A stretch of DNA of 36,341 nucleotides from a virus (IMGVR_UViG_3300049259_000073:1-36341); one strand, 5' to 3'; positions 1 through 6,637 are shown, numbered from the stretch's first letter. Numbers and translations are program-made. The notes: generated by a model from the letters alone, not told the origin.

Positions 1-371
1 CCGTGAACGGTGCCGTGGGCGTTGCCGTGAACGTTGCCGTGGGCGATGCCGTGAACGATGCCGTGCGCGTTGCCGTGGGCGATGCCGTGAACGATGCCGT
101 GGGCGATGCCGTGAACGATGCCGTGGGCGGTGCCGTGCGCGTTGCCGTGGGCGTTGCCGTGAACGGTGCCGTGGGCGATGCCGTGAACGGTGCCGTGGGC
201 GTTGCCGTGCGCGATGCCGTGGACGATGCCGTGAACGATGCCGTGGGCGGTGCCGTGCGCGTTGCCGTGGGCGTTGCCGTGAACGGTGCCGTGGGCGTTG
301 CCGTGCGCGATGCCGTGGACGTTGCCGTGAACGATGCCGTGGGCGGTGCCGTGGGCGGTGCCATGGACGTT
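1..371 (+). repeat. 12-bp coding tandem repeat array, left part
   Basis: After an 11-base partial unit there are 30 consecutive 12-bp units of form GCCGTG-nnC-GnT, each coding Ala-Val-x-x. Codon 3 is AAC, GGC, CGC or GAC and codon 4 is GAT, GGT or GTT. The other nine bases are invariant except in the last unit (GCCATG). By my hand count, codon 3 is G 13, N 9, R 5, D 3, and codon 4 is D 12, V 11, G 7. Units 10-19 (120-239) and 20-27 (240-335) are a block duplication in which the second copy lacks two units. Confidence 0.98.
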
Positions 372-1049
372 GCCGTAAAAAAAACGATCAGAGAGTCGTG
401 GTGGCGTCTCATGGGCGGCCAGTTCTGGGTCGGATGGTGGTGGGGGCCTGCGTACGCCTCTTTCATGACCGACGTCGCCGGGCTGGAACTGGAACCCAAA
501 ATCGCCACGGCAGCCAAAGCAAACCGCGACACGTGCGAATCGGCGTGCTGGTGGTGGCCGCACAAAGAATTCGTCATGGTCTGCGAGCGGCCGACGTTCA
601 TCGGCCGTGACGATCGCGGTCGGTTGCACGCCGACGGTCGCATGTCGATCGAGTGGCCCGACGGATGGGGGCTGTATCACTGGCACGGCGTCCGCGTCCC
701 TGCGCACGTCATCACCGCGCCAGCGACCATCACCGTCGCCGAGATCGAGGCCGAGCAGAACGCGGAGACTCGGCGCGTGATGGTCGAGCGGTACGGCCAG
801 GCGCGCTACCTGGTCGATTCGGGCGCCAAGCAGGTACATCGCGACTCTGTCGGTGTGCTCTATCGCAAGGAGATCCCAGGCGACGAGCCGCTGGTCATGG
901 TCAAGGTGCGCAACAGCACGCCCGAGCCTGACGGCACCGTGAAGGACTACTTCCTGCGCGTGCCGCCGCAGATCGAAACGGCGCGCGCCGGCGTGGCGTG
1001 GACGTTCGGGCTGGGCGCGAAGGACTACAGGCCGGAGGCAGAGACATGA
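1..1049 (+). CDS. DUF6745-type repeat protein, C-terminal part (5' end off the window)
   Basis: The frame is open from the left edge (first full codon at base 3) and is the C-terminal portion of the gene that runs off the right edge at 35821-36341. About 120 residues of A-V-x-x tetrads are followed by a Trp-rich globular domain of about 220 residues. Its landmarks (WWWPH, CERP, DDRGRLH, WPDGWGLYHWHGVRVP, then RYG-x-YL and PGDEPLVMVKV-NSTPEPDG, ending FGL-x-x-x-YRPE) match my memory of the DUF6745 family, which is common in actinobacterial and phage genomes. No catalytic residues or function are known to me. Its stop overlaps the next start (ATGA). An internal ATG at 363 could start a repeat-free form. 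I am confident in the gene and fairly confident in the family; the function is unknown. Confidence 0.85.
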   Translation, partial: VNGAVGVAVNVAVGDAVNDAVRVAVGDAVNDAVGDAVNDAVGGAVRVAVGVAVNGAVGDAVNGAVGVAVRDAVDDAVNDAVGGAVRVAVGVAVNGAVGVAVRDAVDVAVNDAVGGAVGGAMDVAVKKTIRESWWRLMGGQFWVGWWWGPAYASFMTDVAGLELEPKIATAAKANRDTCESACWWWPHKEFVMVCERPTFIGRDDRGRLHADGRMSIEWPDGWGLYHWHGVRVPAHVITAPATITVAEIEAEQNAETRRVMVERYGQARYLVDSGAKQVHRDSVGVLYRKEIPGDEPLVMVKVRNSTPEPDGTVKDYFLRVPPQIETARAGVAWTFGLGAKDYRPEAET

Positions 1050-1177
1050 ACTGCCGCTGCGTGTTCTGCCGCTTCCCGACATCGCCGAATGACCGGCTGC
1101 GCGTCGGGGCGGCCGTGGCGCACGCCGCCTGCGTGATGGCGGCGCAACTCAAACAGGAGGTGACCCGTGGACGTTAG
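1046..1177 (+). CDS. small Cys-rich protein (43 aa)
   Basis: A 43-residue ORF starts at the ATG overlapping the DUF6745 stop (ATGA) and ends 11 bases inside the next gene. The N-terminus has a C-x-C-x-x-C cluster (residues 3, 5, 8), with a further Cys about residue 29, so a small zinc site is possible. The overlaps on both sides and the continuous coding organisation argue that it is translated. I recognise no family. The 3' end contains the AGGAGG ribosome-binding site of the next gene, so part of its sequence is constrained for that purpose. Confidence 0.55.
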   Translation: MNCRCVFCRFPTSPNDRLRVGAAVAHAACVMAAQLKQEVTRGR

Positions 1178-1571
1178 GGCGCTGTTCGACAAGGAATTCC
1201 TGTACCACTACGACCTTCAGGGCGCGGATCGCGTCGTGACCATCGCCAAAGTGGTGCAGGGCACTCTCACGAACAAGACGAAGAAGACGAAGAAGCCCGT
1301 CGTCTACTTCAAGGGCAAAGAGAAGGGCCTGGCGCTGAACATCACCAACGTCAAGGCCATCGGCGGGATGTACGGCTATAAAGTCGAGGACTGGATCGAC
1401 AAGCGCATCACGCTGTACCCGACGACGTGCCAGTTCGGCAGCGACACGGTGGAGTGCATCCGCGTGCGGCCGACGAAGCCCGGCGCCAAGGCGGTCGAGA
1501 TGCCACCAGACCCGCCGGCACCAGAAGAGCGCGAGGCGGGCGACGACGACGACGAAGGAGCCATCAAATGA
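1167..1571 (+). CDS. conserved phage protein, OB-fold-like, beside the exonuclease
   Basis: This 134-residue protein starts at GTG, six bases after a perfect AGGAGG at 1155-1160. The core reads as alternating beta strands (VVTIAKVVQG, VVYFKGKEKGLALN, KRITLYPTTCQFG, VECIRVRP). The pattern 'YFKGKEKGLALN...A..YG...W..KRITLYP' is one I know from small phage proteins next to RecB-like exonucleases; their role is unassigned, and single-stranded DNA or nuclease partnership is only a guess. The tail is acidic (GDDDDEG), as in many ssDNA-binding proteins, which is suggestive but weak. It overlaps the exonuclease gene by ATGA and is probably translated with it. Confidence 0.85.
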   Translation: MDVRALFDKEFLYHYDLQGADRVVTIAKVVQGTLTNKTKKTKKPVVYFKGKEKGLALNITNVKAIGGMYGYKVEDWIDKRITLYPTTCQFGSDTVECIRVRPTKPGAKAVEMPPDPPAPEEREAGDDDDEGAIK

Positions 1572-2332
1572 GCATCGAACTGGTGAAGACCGTCCTGGAC
1601 CCGCTGCATTTCTCGCGGCTCAAGCTCATCGCCCGCAGCGCCGCTCACTACCGGGGCGCGACTGTGGAAGAGACGTACGCGATGGAGCGCGGCACGGCTG
1701 TCCACCGCATGCTGCTGACCAAGGACCGTGTCATCGGCTACCCCGGTCCGCAGCGCCGCGGAAAAGAGTGGGACGCGTTCGAGGACGCCAACTCCGACGC
1801 CGTGATCTTGACGGCGAAGGAGTTCGACAAGGCGGCGGCCATGGTAGAATCGGTGCGCCGCTGCCCTGAAGCGATGCGCCTGCTCCAGGGCGACCAGGAG
1901 CGCACCATCGGCTGGGCATTCGGCGATCGGTGCTGCGAGGGCACGCCCGACACGGTTGGCAACGGCTTCGTCACCGAGCTGAAGGCCACCAGGTGCAGCG
2001 AGCCGGGGAAGTTCGCCTGGCAAGCGCGGTCGATGGCCTACCATGCGCAGCTGGCCTGGTACATGGACGGCTGCCAGGCCGGCAAGATCGCGACGCCCGA
2101 ACAGGCGTACTGCGTGGCGGTCGAGTCGACGGCACCGTTTCCTGTGACGGTCTTCCAGCTCACGCCGCGCATGCTGGACGAGGGGCGGCGGCTGTATCGA
2201 CTCTGGTTCGAACGGCTGATGACCTATGAGGCGGTGAACGAATGGCCCGCGTACGCCCAGGGCGTGGTGGCGCTGGACGTGCCCGAAGACGAACCCGAGC
2301 TTGACTGGTCGGGCGTGGAAGACGCCGCGTGA
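1568..2332 (+). CDS. RecE/RecB-type exonuclease (PDDEXK, DUF3799-like)
   Basis: This 254-residue protein has the PDDEXK exonuclease layout of the exodeoxyribonuclease VIII/RecE C-terminal domain family. An N-terminal R-G-T-A-V-H motif (41-46) is followed by GTPD with D128, then TELKAT with E137 and K139, and a YHAQLAWY motif with Q161. These are the expected metal-binding and catalytic residues, so it should resect double-stranded DNA ends for recombination. Such enzymes normally act with an annealing protein; no obvious RecT or ERF is present, so the preceding small protein may fill that role (inference). The start ATG is preceded by AAGGAG. The longer reading from 1427 lies in the previous gene and is not used. 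Confidence 0.88.
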   Translation: MSIELVKTVLDPLHFSRLKLIARSAAHYRGATVEETYAMERGTAVHRMLLTKDRVIGYPGPQRRGKEWDAFEDANSDAVILTAKEFDKAAAMVESVRRCPEAMRLLQGDQERTIGWAFGDRCCEGTPDTVGNGFVTELKATRCSEPGKFAWQARSMAYHAQLAWYMDGCQAGKIATPEQAYCVAVESTAPFPVTVFQLTPRMLDEGRRLYRLWFERLMTYEAVNEWPAYAQGVVALDVPEDEPELDWSGVEDAA

Positions 2333-2469
2333 TCTGCAAGCGCTGCAAACGGCCCCAGTGGACGTCGCATCACTGGGGCTGCGTGAAGGACTGCGTGTGC
2401 GGCGGCAAGCGGAACCACTTCCTCTGCCACGACTTCAGGCCGGCGCCGGCCGAAGCTGCCCCGCCGTGA
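2329..2469 (+). CDS. small zinc-ribbon protein (46 aa)
   Basis: A 46-residue ORF starts at GTG overlapping the exonuclease stop (GTGA). Cysteines fall as C-x-x-C (3, 6), C (18), C-x-C (22, 24) and C (33), with several histidines (14, 15, 30, 34), a pattern that could hold one or two zinc ions. The next gene begins in a GTGA overlap at its end. This frame explains the DNA better than the longer overlapping frame from 2301. It is probably a nucleic-acid or protein-interaction module; no family is recognised. Confidence 0.65.
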   Translation: MICKRCKRPQWTSHHWGCVKDCVCGGKRNHFLCHDFRPAPAEAAPP

Positions 2470-2675
2470 AGCGCGTAACCGCCACCGTCATCGTCGCGCC
2501 TGACCCGCGCGCACCGGGCACCCGCCAGGACGTGTTGACCACCGCCGTCATCGACGGCCGCATCTGGCGGCGGTGGGACCACGACGGTGAGTGGGTGGAC
2601 ATCACACCGGTTTCGATACCGGCAGTGAAACCCGCTGGCACTGCGGTGAAACCGTCCTCGCGTCGTCGTCGGTAG
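2466..2675 (+). CDS. hypothetical protein (69 aa)
   Basis: A 69-residue product starts at GTG overlapping the previous stop. It opens with a beta-strand-like segment (VTATVIVAP), has a Trp-rich centre (RIWRRWDHDGEWVDITPV) and ends in basic residues (four arginines). I chose GTG 2466 over the earlier 2301 start because the earlier frame crosses the exonuclease and zinc-ribbon genes. No family is recognised. It is the last gene of the recombination operon; 116 bases without a recognisable gene follow. Confidence 0.55.
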   Translation: MKRVTATVIVAPDPRAPGTRQDVLTTAVIDGRIWRRWDHDGEWVDITPVSIPAVKPAGTAVKPSSRRRR

Positions 2676-2791
2676 GCCAGATCCAGCGCGAGATTCGAAT
2701 CCAAAACCGTATCGCGCCTTGCACTTTGTTGTAGCCAGAACAGCGTCAGAAGCCTGACGATGGCCGGTCGCGAATACGTGGCAACCCTGAG

Positions 2792-2938
2792 ATGGACGAC
2801 GACGAAATCATAGTCCGTGCGCTCGACATTCTTCGCCGCCGGCTGGCTGAGCGGGACGCGCGGATCGCTGCCCTAGAAGCGGAGGTCGCTGCGCTGAAGG
2901 CCAAGATCCAGGCGGCAGAGGAAGCCGACAAGCCATGA
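2792..2938 (+). CDS. short coiled-coil protein before integrase (48 aa)
   Basis: A 48-residue ORF is joined to the integrase by an ATGATG overlap. After an acidic start (MDDDE) it is one continuous amphipathic helix rich in Ala, Glu, Lys, Arg and Leu, with heptad spacing (RLAERDARIAALEAEVAALK), predicting a coiled coil. Translational coupling suggests it controls or partners the integrase. It lacks the winged-helix or HTH look of most excisionases, so I would not call it one. The 116 bases before it contain no gene. Confidence 0.6.
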   Translation: MDDDEIIVRALDILRRRLAERDARIAALEAEVAALKAKIQAAEEADKP

Positions 2939-4014
2939 TGGAGGCGGCCGAGATCCTTGCCCGCGTCGCAGAACTCATTCAGGAGCGATCCGCGACGCCA
3001 GCCCGGCCGACCATCACCATGCGCGGGCTGCTGGAGCGGTGGGCGGATACCCATCGCCGCCTGTCGTCCTTCGCCTGCGACCATGCCCGCGGCCTGTTCG
3101 TCCTGGCCTGGGCGCCCACGGAAGGCCCCTACGCCGGCGTCCCGCTTGGCGACCGCGACCCGGCCACGCTGACCCCCGAGGACGTCGACCTTTACCGGTC
3201 CTGGCGCTACGGCAAGGAGACCAGGCGCAAGAGGCCGCCGACGCCGGCCACGGTCAACCGGGAGGTGATGATGCTCAAGCGCCCGCTGAACCATGCGGTA
3301 AAGCGCAGGACGATCACCTTCAACCCGATCGAGGGCATGGAAGACGAGGACGAAGACGAAGCGCGGGCGGTGATCATCGAGGAGGACGGCTTTCAGGCGA
3401 TCTTGCGTTCCTTCGGCGCTGACCGGCGCATGCGGGCGCTGACCACCATGGGCTACGACAGCGGAATGCGGAAGACGGAACTGCTGCTGGCCCGCTGGTC
3501 ATGGATGGACCATGCGCGCGGCTACGTGCACGTCCCTGGCGCCGTGGCGAAGAACGGGCAGGCGCGCATCACCGACCTCACGGCGCGCGCCTGGCGCGAG
3601 ATGAGCTACCTCCCGCGGCACATTGGGACCGATCTCGTCTTCCCGAACCCGGACAGCGGCGATCCCTACGGCGGCCGGTGGATCCACCAGCTCTTCATCG
3701 ACGGCGTTGACGCCAGCGGCGTGGTGGGGCGCGACGGGAACAGGCCGCGCCTCCATGACCTGCGGCGGTCCTTCATCACGCTCATGAGCCGTCGAGGCGT
3801 GTCCGACTCGCTGATCATGGCGAAGAGCGGCCACCTCGATCACAAGGTGTTCAAGCGCTATCGGATCGTCTCTGACAAGGACCTCCAGCAATCGAAGGCC
3901 GACATGGAGCGCGGGCGCCAGGCGGACATCGCGGCGCTTGACAAGGGACCTCAAGGATCGACGTTCAGTGCCTCACCTGAACATACATTTCACGCAGAAA
4001 AAGGTGGGGCTTAG
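2935..4014 (+). CDS. int: tyrosine recombinase / phage integrase
   Basis: This 359-residue integrase has a core-binding domain (about 30-135) and a catalytic domain (about 145-320). All catalytic residues are visible: R179 (GMRKTE), K206 in the beta hairpin (AKNGQ), H274 and R277 (LHDLRR), H300 (SGHLDH) and nucleophile Y309 (KRYRIV). It reads toward a tRNA-derived attP about 230 bases downstream, the usual geometry for a phage that integrates into a tRNA gene. An alternative start lies one codon further (ATGATG). An acidic run (EDEDEDE, about 136-142) sits in the inter-domain linker. Confidence 0.95.
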   Translation: MMEAAEILARVAELIQERSATPARPTITMRGLLERWADTHRRLSSFACDHARGLFVLAWAPTEGPYAGVPLGDRDPATLTPEDVDLYRSWRYGKETRRKRPPTPATVNREVMMLKRPLNHAVKRRTITFNPIEGMEDEDEDEARAVIIEEDGFQAILRSFGADRRMRALTTMGYDSGMRKTELLLARWSWMDHARGYVHVPGAVAKNGQARITDLTARAWREMSYLPRHIGTDLVFPNPDSGDPYGGRWIHQLFIDGVDASGVVGRDGNRPRLHDLRRSFITLMSRRGVSDSLIMAKSGHLDHKVFKRYRIVSDKDLQQSKADMERGRQADIAALDKGPQGSTFSASPEHTFHAEKGGA

Positions 4015-4061
4015 CAACTTTTCCTGGACGCGCAAGTCGGGGTGTGGCTTTAATCTCGGTG

Positions 4062-4128
4062 CGCCAATGCCGAACCTGATTCGCTACTCCGTGGCCTCTC
4101 CCGCAAGTACCAGCGAGGGGCATTGGCG
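4062..4128. repeat. inverted repeat between integrase and attP core
   Basis: CGCCAATGCC (4062-4071) and GGCATTGGCG (4119-4128) form a perfect 10-bp inverted repeat with 47 bases between the arms. It lies in the gene-poor stretch 4015-4187, between the integrase stop and the attP core. Integrases of this type bind paired arm sites flanking the core, so these are candidate arm-type sites. A long-loop RNA hairpin is the alternative. Confidence 0.5.
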
Positions 4129-4187
4129 TGCACCGCGTGACGTGCGCGGCGAGGGGGGCCAGGGAGTAGCAGAACAAGGGGATTCCC

Positions 4188-4538
4188 ATGAAGCGATCGA
4201 TCGTTTCGGGAATCTGCGAGTCGCCTGCGACGCAAGTCAACGGCAACGGTTTCGTAAACCGTAGGTCCGGGTTTCGACTACCCGCACCGGCTCCAGGTTC
4301 CAAAAATAGTGTAACCAAAGGCGAATCGGCGAAAGTCTCGCCGCTGGAGGCCGGCTACCTGGCCGCCCTGGCGGCGGGCCGGCAGCCCGTCGATTCCATC
4401 AACTTCGGCGCCGTCGATCTGGCCGTGCGCGCCGAGATCAAGCGCTACCAGGAGTTGCCGCGCCGGCAGCGGGCCGACCGGGATCGGCTCGCTGCGGTGC
4501 TCACACCGTTCATGCGGTACGCGGCGGTGTCCCAATGA
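4188..4538 (+). CDS. hypothetical protein whose 5' part contains attP
   Basis: A 116-residue ORF has ATG at 4188 after AAGGGG (7-base spacing). Residues 20-36 are encoded by the tRNA-derived attP core. The C-terminal 65 residues look like a real helical protein (PLEAGYLAALAAGRQPVDS, then a basic helix RRQRADRDRLAAVL). Its stop overlaps the next ATG. There is no good alternative start after the core until GTG 4421, so the reading frame probably does run through attP. If so, integration would detach the first 20 codons and alter the gene. No family or HTH is recognised. The C-terminal frame is likely real; the N-terminus is uncertain. Confidence 0.6.
   Translation: MKRSIVSGICESPATQVNGNGFVNRRSGFRLPAPAPGSKNSVTKGESAKVSPLEAGYLAALAAGRQPVDSINFGAVDLAVRAEIKRYQELPRRQRADRDRLAAVLTPFMRYAAVSQ
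4246..4295 (+). other. attP: attP core: 3' half of a tRNA-Thr(CGU)
   Basis: Fifty bases reproduce the 3' part of a tRNA. The anticodon stem is ACGGT/ACCGT around loop TTCGTAA (anticodon CGT, Thr), followed by variable loop AGGTC, T-stem CGGGT/ACCCG around TTCGACT, acceptor strand CACCGGC, discriminator T and CCA. The sequence upstream does not supply the matching 5' acceptor strand (GCCGGTG) or a D-arm, so this is not a working tRNA. A 3' tRNA fragment next to an integrase is the classic attP that restores the host tRNA on integration. Confidence 0.88.
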
Positions 4539-4765
4539 CCCGCGACGCACGTTTCGTGGCCTCCGTGGTCGCCGCCGGCTGTACCCAGGCGCAGGCCGAC
4601 CGGGCGCTGGTGATCTCGCAGCGCATCGGGTCCAGCCTCAAGGCGCAGCTCGGCCGGGTGCGGTCCAAGGCGGCGCGCCAGCGCGTGCAAGCCATCTCCA
4701 ACGCGCTGCTGACGGCGCAGATCACGGACCTGATCGCGGACACGCCGGCGGCGGTGGTGAACTGA
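4535..4765 (+). CDS. hypothetical helical protein (76 aa)
   Basis: A 76-residue protein starts in an ATGA overlap and ends in a TGATG overlap. It is predicted almost wholly helical and mildly basic (KAARQRVQAISNALLTAQITDLIAD). One cysteine and no aromatic core give no clue to fold. No family is recognised. It lies in a tight series with the attP-spanning ORF and a membrane protein, which in a lysogen would be the first genes after the host tRNA. Confidence 0.7.
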   Translation: MTRDARFVASVVAAGCTQAQADRALVISQRIGSSLKAQLGRVRSKAARQRVQAISNALLTAQITDLIADTPAAVVN

Positions 4766-4977
4766 TGGCCGCCACCGAAAAAGCGGCGCAAGGCATCACC
4801 TTCCCCGGCGCGCTGTTCATCGCGTTCCTGGTCCTGAAGCTGACCCACGTCATCGCCTGGTCCTGGTGGTGGGTCACGGCACCGCTGTGGGGCGTCCCCG
4901 TGGTGGCGCTCGCCTTTGTGGCGGGTGCGCTGATCGTCGCGGGCATCGTCGCCGTCGTTTCGCTGGTGCGCTCGTGA
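4765..4977 (+). CDS. small membrane protein, two TM segments
   Basis: This 70-residue protein has two hydrophobic segments, at about residues 12-38 (FPGALFIAFLVLKLTHVIAW, then SWWWVTAPLWG) and 45-66. The 'LKL...I.WSWWWV.APLW' signature recurs in small phage membrane proteins, some of which automatic pipelines call transmembrane Fragile-X-F-like. Function is unknown; inner-membrane placement is inferred. It overlaps the neighbours on both sides, so it is part of the early operon rather than a lysis cassette. Confidence 0.8.
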   Translation: MAATEKAAQGITFPGALFIAFLVLKLTHVIAWSWWWVTAPLWGVPVVALAFVAGALIVAGIVAVVSLVRS

Positions 4978-6137
4978 AGTGGCTGGGCTACGTCCGCAAG
5001 TCGGTCAAGTCGCTGCACCTCCCCGGCGAGATCGGCAAGCGCCAGAAGCAGCAGCACGTCATCGATCTGGCCGCCGACATTCGCGAGCTGGGCGAAGAGC
5101 CCATCAACGCACCGGTGTTCGACAAGGCGGGTCAGATCATCGCCGGGCGCGACCGCATGGCGGCGCTGCTACTCAACAAGGCGAAGCGCTGCTGGATCCG
5201 CGTCGCCGACGCCACCGAGCAGGAACGCAGCGATCTGGAGGTGTCAGAGAACCTCTACCGGCGCGTCGACAACCGGCAGGAAATGATTGCCCGCCGCGTT
5301 CGCCGCGTGGTCGAACAGATCGCGGCGACGCGCAAGGACAAGAGGACAAATGTCCCGCTGGGCACGGCGCGGCAAATCAAGTCGCAGGCACTGAAGAAGG
5401 TCGCACGCGAGGCGGGGATCACGCCCGCGGCGGTGCGCAAGGCCGAGCAGCGTGAGCGCGCCAAAGATAAGGGGGAAATAGCGGGTTCGAGTCCCGCCCT
5501 CACCGGCGACGGTGAACGAGGAGAATCTGGCAAACTCTCCCCCGCTTCTCTCGCACCACCGGCGCCGCCGTGCCCCGTCGACGCGTTCGGCGTGGAGACG
5601 TCCCCGGCGTTTCGGTCGCGCATGTCCGAGATCCAGGGCGTGCTGGAGATGATCAACCGGCACCTGATCAACGCGCAGACCGAGCTGGTGAAGCTCAAGG
5701 CGATGGAGTTCCCGGGCGCCCTGTGGCAGCGGCTCAAGGCCGACATCCACAGCGCCGCATACAACGTGCGGGCGGCCAAGCCGGCGCTGGTGTGCCTGTA
5801 CTGCCGCGATCCCGACGGCACGGCGCTGCTGCGCGACCACTGCAACGGGTGTAGCAAGCTCGGCTACCTCACCGAGGAGCAGCGCGCGATGGTGCCGCGC
5901 GAGCTGGTGACCAAGGGCGCGGCGCCGGTCACGGCCGCGCCGGCTGAGGGGCGCCGGTATTACGCCGGCAGCCACGCCGCCGGCCTGGATCGCGCCGAGC
6001 AGGCGGCGCGCAAGGCGACCCTGCGGATCGAGGACGGGGCCGGCAACCCAATCGACGTCACGAAGGAGGACCCGCCGTCGTTGCCGCTGCCGCTGGAGCC
6101 ATTCGATGACACCGAGGCGGACGAGGAAACGTTCTGA
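4974..6137 (+). CDS. ParB-like N-terminal domain protein with zinc ribbon
   Basis: This 387-residue protein starts at GTG 4974, overlapping the previous stop. The first 90 residues match a ParB/Srx-type domain (HVIDLAADIRELGEEPINAPV, then AGRDRMAAL with G58-R59-D60-R61). An HTH-like region follows (about 130-160, AREAGITPAAVRKAEQRE). Residues 168-200 are a Gly/Ser/Pro linker containing tRNA-like DNA. A C-terminal zinc ribbon follows (C274, C277, C290, C293). Phage ParB-like proteins range from DNA binders to nucleases or CTP-dependent clamps, so the biochemical role is open. Plasmid-style partition is unlikely because there is no ParA and the phage integrates. Confidence 0.85.
   Translation: MKWLGYVRKSVKSLHLPGEIGKRQKQQHVIDLAADIRELGEEPINAPVFDKAGQIIAGRDRMAALLLNKAKRCWIRVADATEQERSDLEVSENLYRRVDNRQEMIARRVRRVVEQIAATRKDKRTNVPLGTARQIKSQALKKVAREAGITPAAVRKAEQRERAKDKGEIAGSSPALTGDGERGESGKLSPASLAPPAPPCPVDAFGVETSPAFRSRMSEIQGVLEMINRHLINAQTELVKLKAMEFPGALWQRLKADIHSAAYNVRAAKPALVCLYCRDPDGTALLRDHCNGCSKLGYLTEEQRAMVPRELVTKGAAPVTAAPAEGRRYYAGSHAAGLDRAEQAARKATLRIEDGAGNPIDVTKEDPPSLPLPLEPFDDTEADEETF
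5481..5505 (+). other. tRNA-Ser-like T-arm and acceptor fragment within the parB-like gene
   Basis: T-stem GCGGG/CCCGC closes loop TTCGAGT, followed by CCTCACC and G, matching the 3' end of many bacterial tRNA-Ser genes. GCG stands in place of CCA. It is translated in frame as A-G-S-S-P-A-L-T in a variable linker. There is no 5' half, so it is not a tRNA gene. It could be a relic of an old attachment site or of recombination with a tRNA locus. Confidence 0.5.
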
Positions 6138-6637
6138 TGCTCCGTCTCTTGCCGTGGGCGGTGAAGCACGCTCTTCCGTTCATTGAACAAACCCATCGGC
6201 GCTTGCCTGACCGGCAGGGCGCCATGTGGGCAGTCCGCGTGGTGCATTGCATGGATCTGGAGGCTGCGCAGACGATCGGCGTGGCGGTAGTCGGGCGCGC
6301 GGCGCGGTTGCTCCACCAGGACTTTGCCACCCTCGAGGTCCTGCGCGTGTCAGTCATTGAGGGGAACCGCAACGCCTGCTCAATGTTGTATGGCGCATGT
6401 TCGCGGATGGCGCGCGCAGCTGGCGCCGACAATTTAGTTACCTACCTGCACGGCGATGAGCACGGGGCGAGTCTGCGGGCGTCAGGCTGGGTGCCAGATG
6501 GCATGACCGACGGTGGCCAATGGGACCGCTCAAGCCGACCGCGGAGAGCGGTCGCCGATGCGTTGCCCAAGCAGCGATGGTGGGCAGCGTGGAGCCATCG
6601 CGCCCGGCTAACGCATCCAGAGGCGCCCAATGCCTGA
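6137..6637 (+). CDS. XF1762-like GNAT-fold acetyltransferase
   Basis: This 166-residue protein starts in a TGATG overlap with the parB-like gene. The pattern HR.LP....A.WAV.V......IGVAVVGRPxAR-like, LEVLRVSV.EG..NACSMLYGA..RMARAAG, VTYLH.DE.GASLRASGW and the final W.R.SRPRR matches the phage/Xylella XF1762 family, usually described as GNAT-type N-acetyltransferases. The N-AC-SMLYGA-x-x-R-x-A segment is the likely acetyl-CoA loop. The substrate is unknown. It sits just before the helicase, whose start it overlaps by 8 bases. Confidence 0.78.
   Translation: MLRLLPWAVKHALPFIEQTHRRLPDRQGAMWAVRVVHCMDLEAAQTIGVAVVGRAARLLHQDFATLEVLRVSVIEGNRNACSMLYGACSRMARAAGADNLVTYLHGDEHGASLRASGWVPDGMTDGGQWDRSSRPRRAVADALPKQRWWAAWSHRARLTHPEAPNA

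Noticed and set aside
1-371. CRISPR array or non-coding satellite
   Set aside because: Units are contiguous 12-mers without spacers, keep one reading frame throughout, and continue into a recognisable protein domain.
1376-2044. Long minus-strand open frames opposite the exonuclease (and similar ones opposite capsid, nozzle and ejection genes, e.g. 15124-17505)
   Set aside because: They are antisense shadows caused by high third-position G+C, with Arg/Ala/Gly/Pro-rich products and no domains, while the plus strand carries clear genes.
2688-2702. T-loop-like GATTCGAATCC after the 2466 gene, near the integrase
   Set aside because: The flanking bases do not form a T-stem and there is no acceptor strand or anticodon arm. 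The real tRNA-derived core lies at 4246-4295.
4220-4295. A complete tRNA-Thr gene
   Set aside because: The 3' half is perfect, but bases 4220-4245 do not give the GCCGGTG acceptor strand or a D-arm, so it is an attP fragment.
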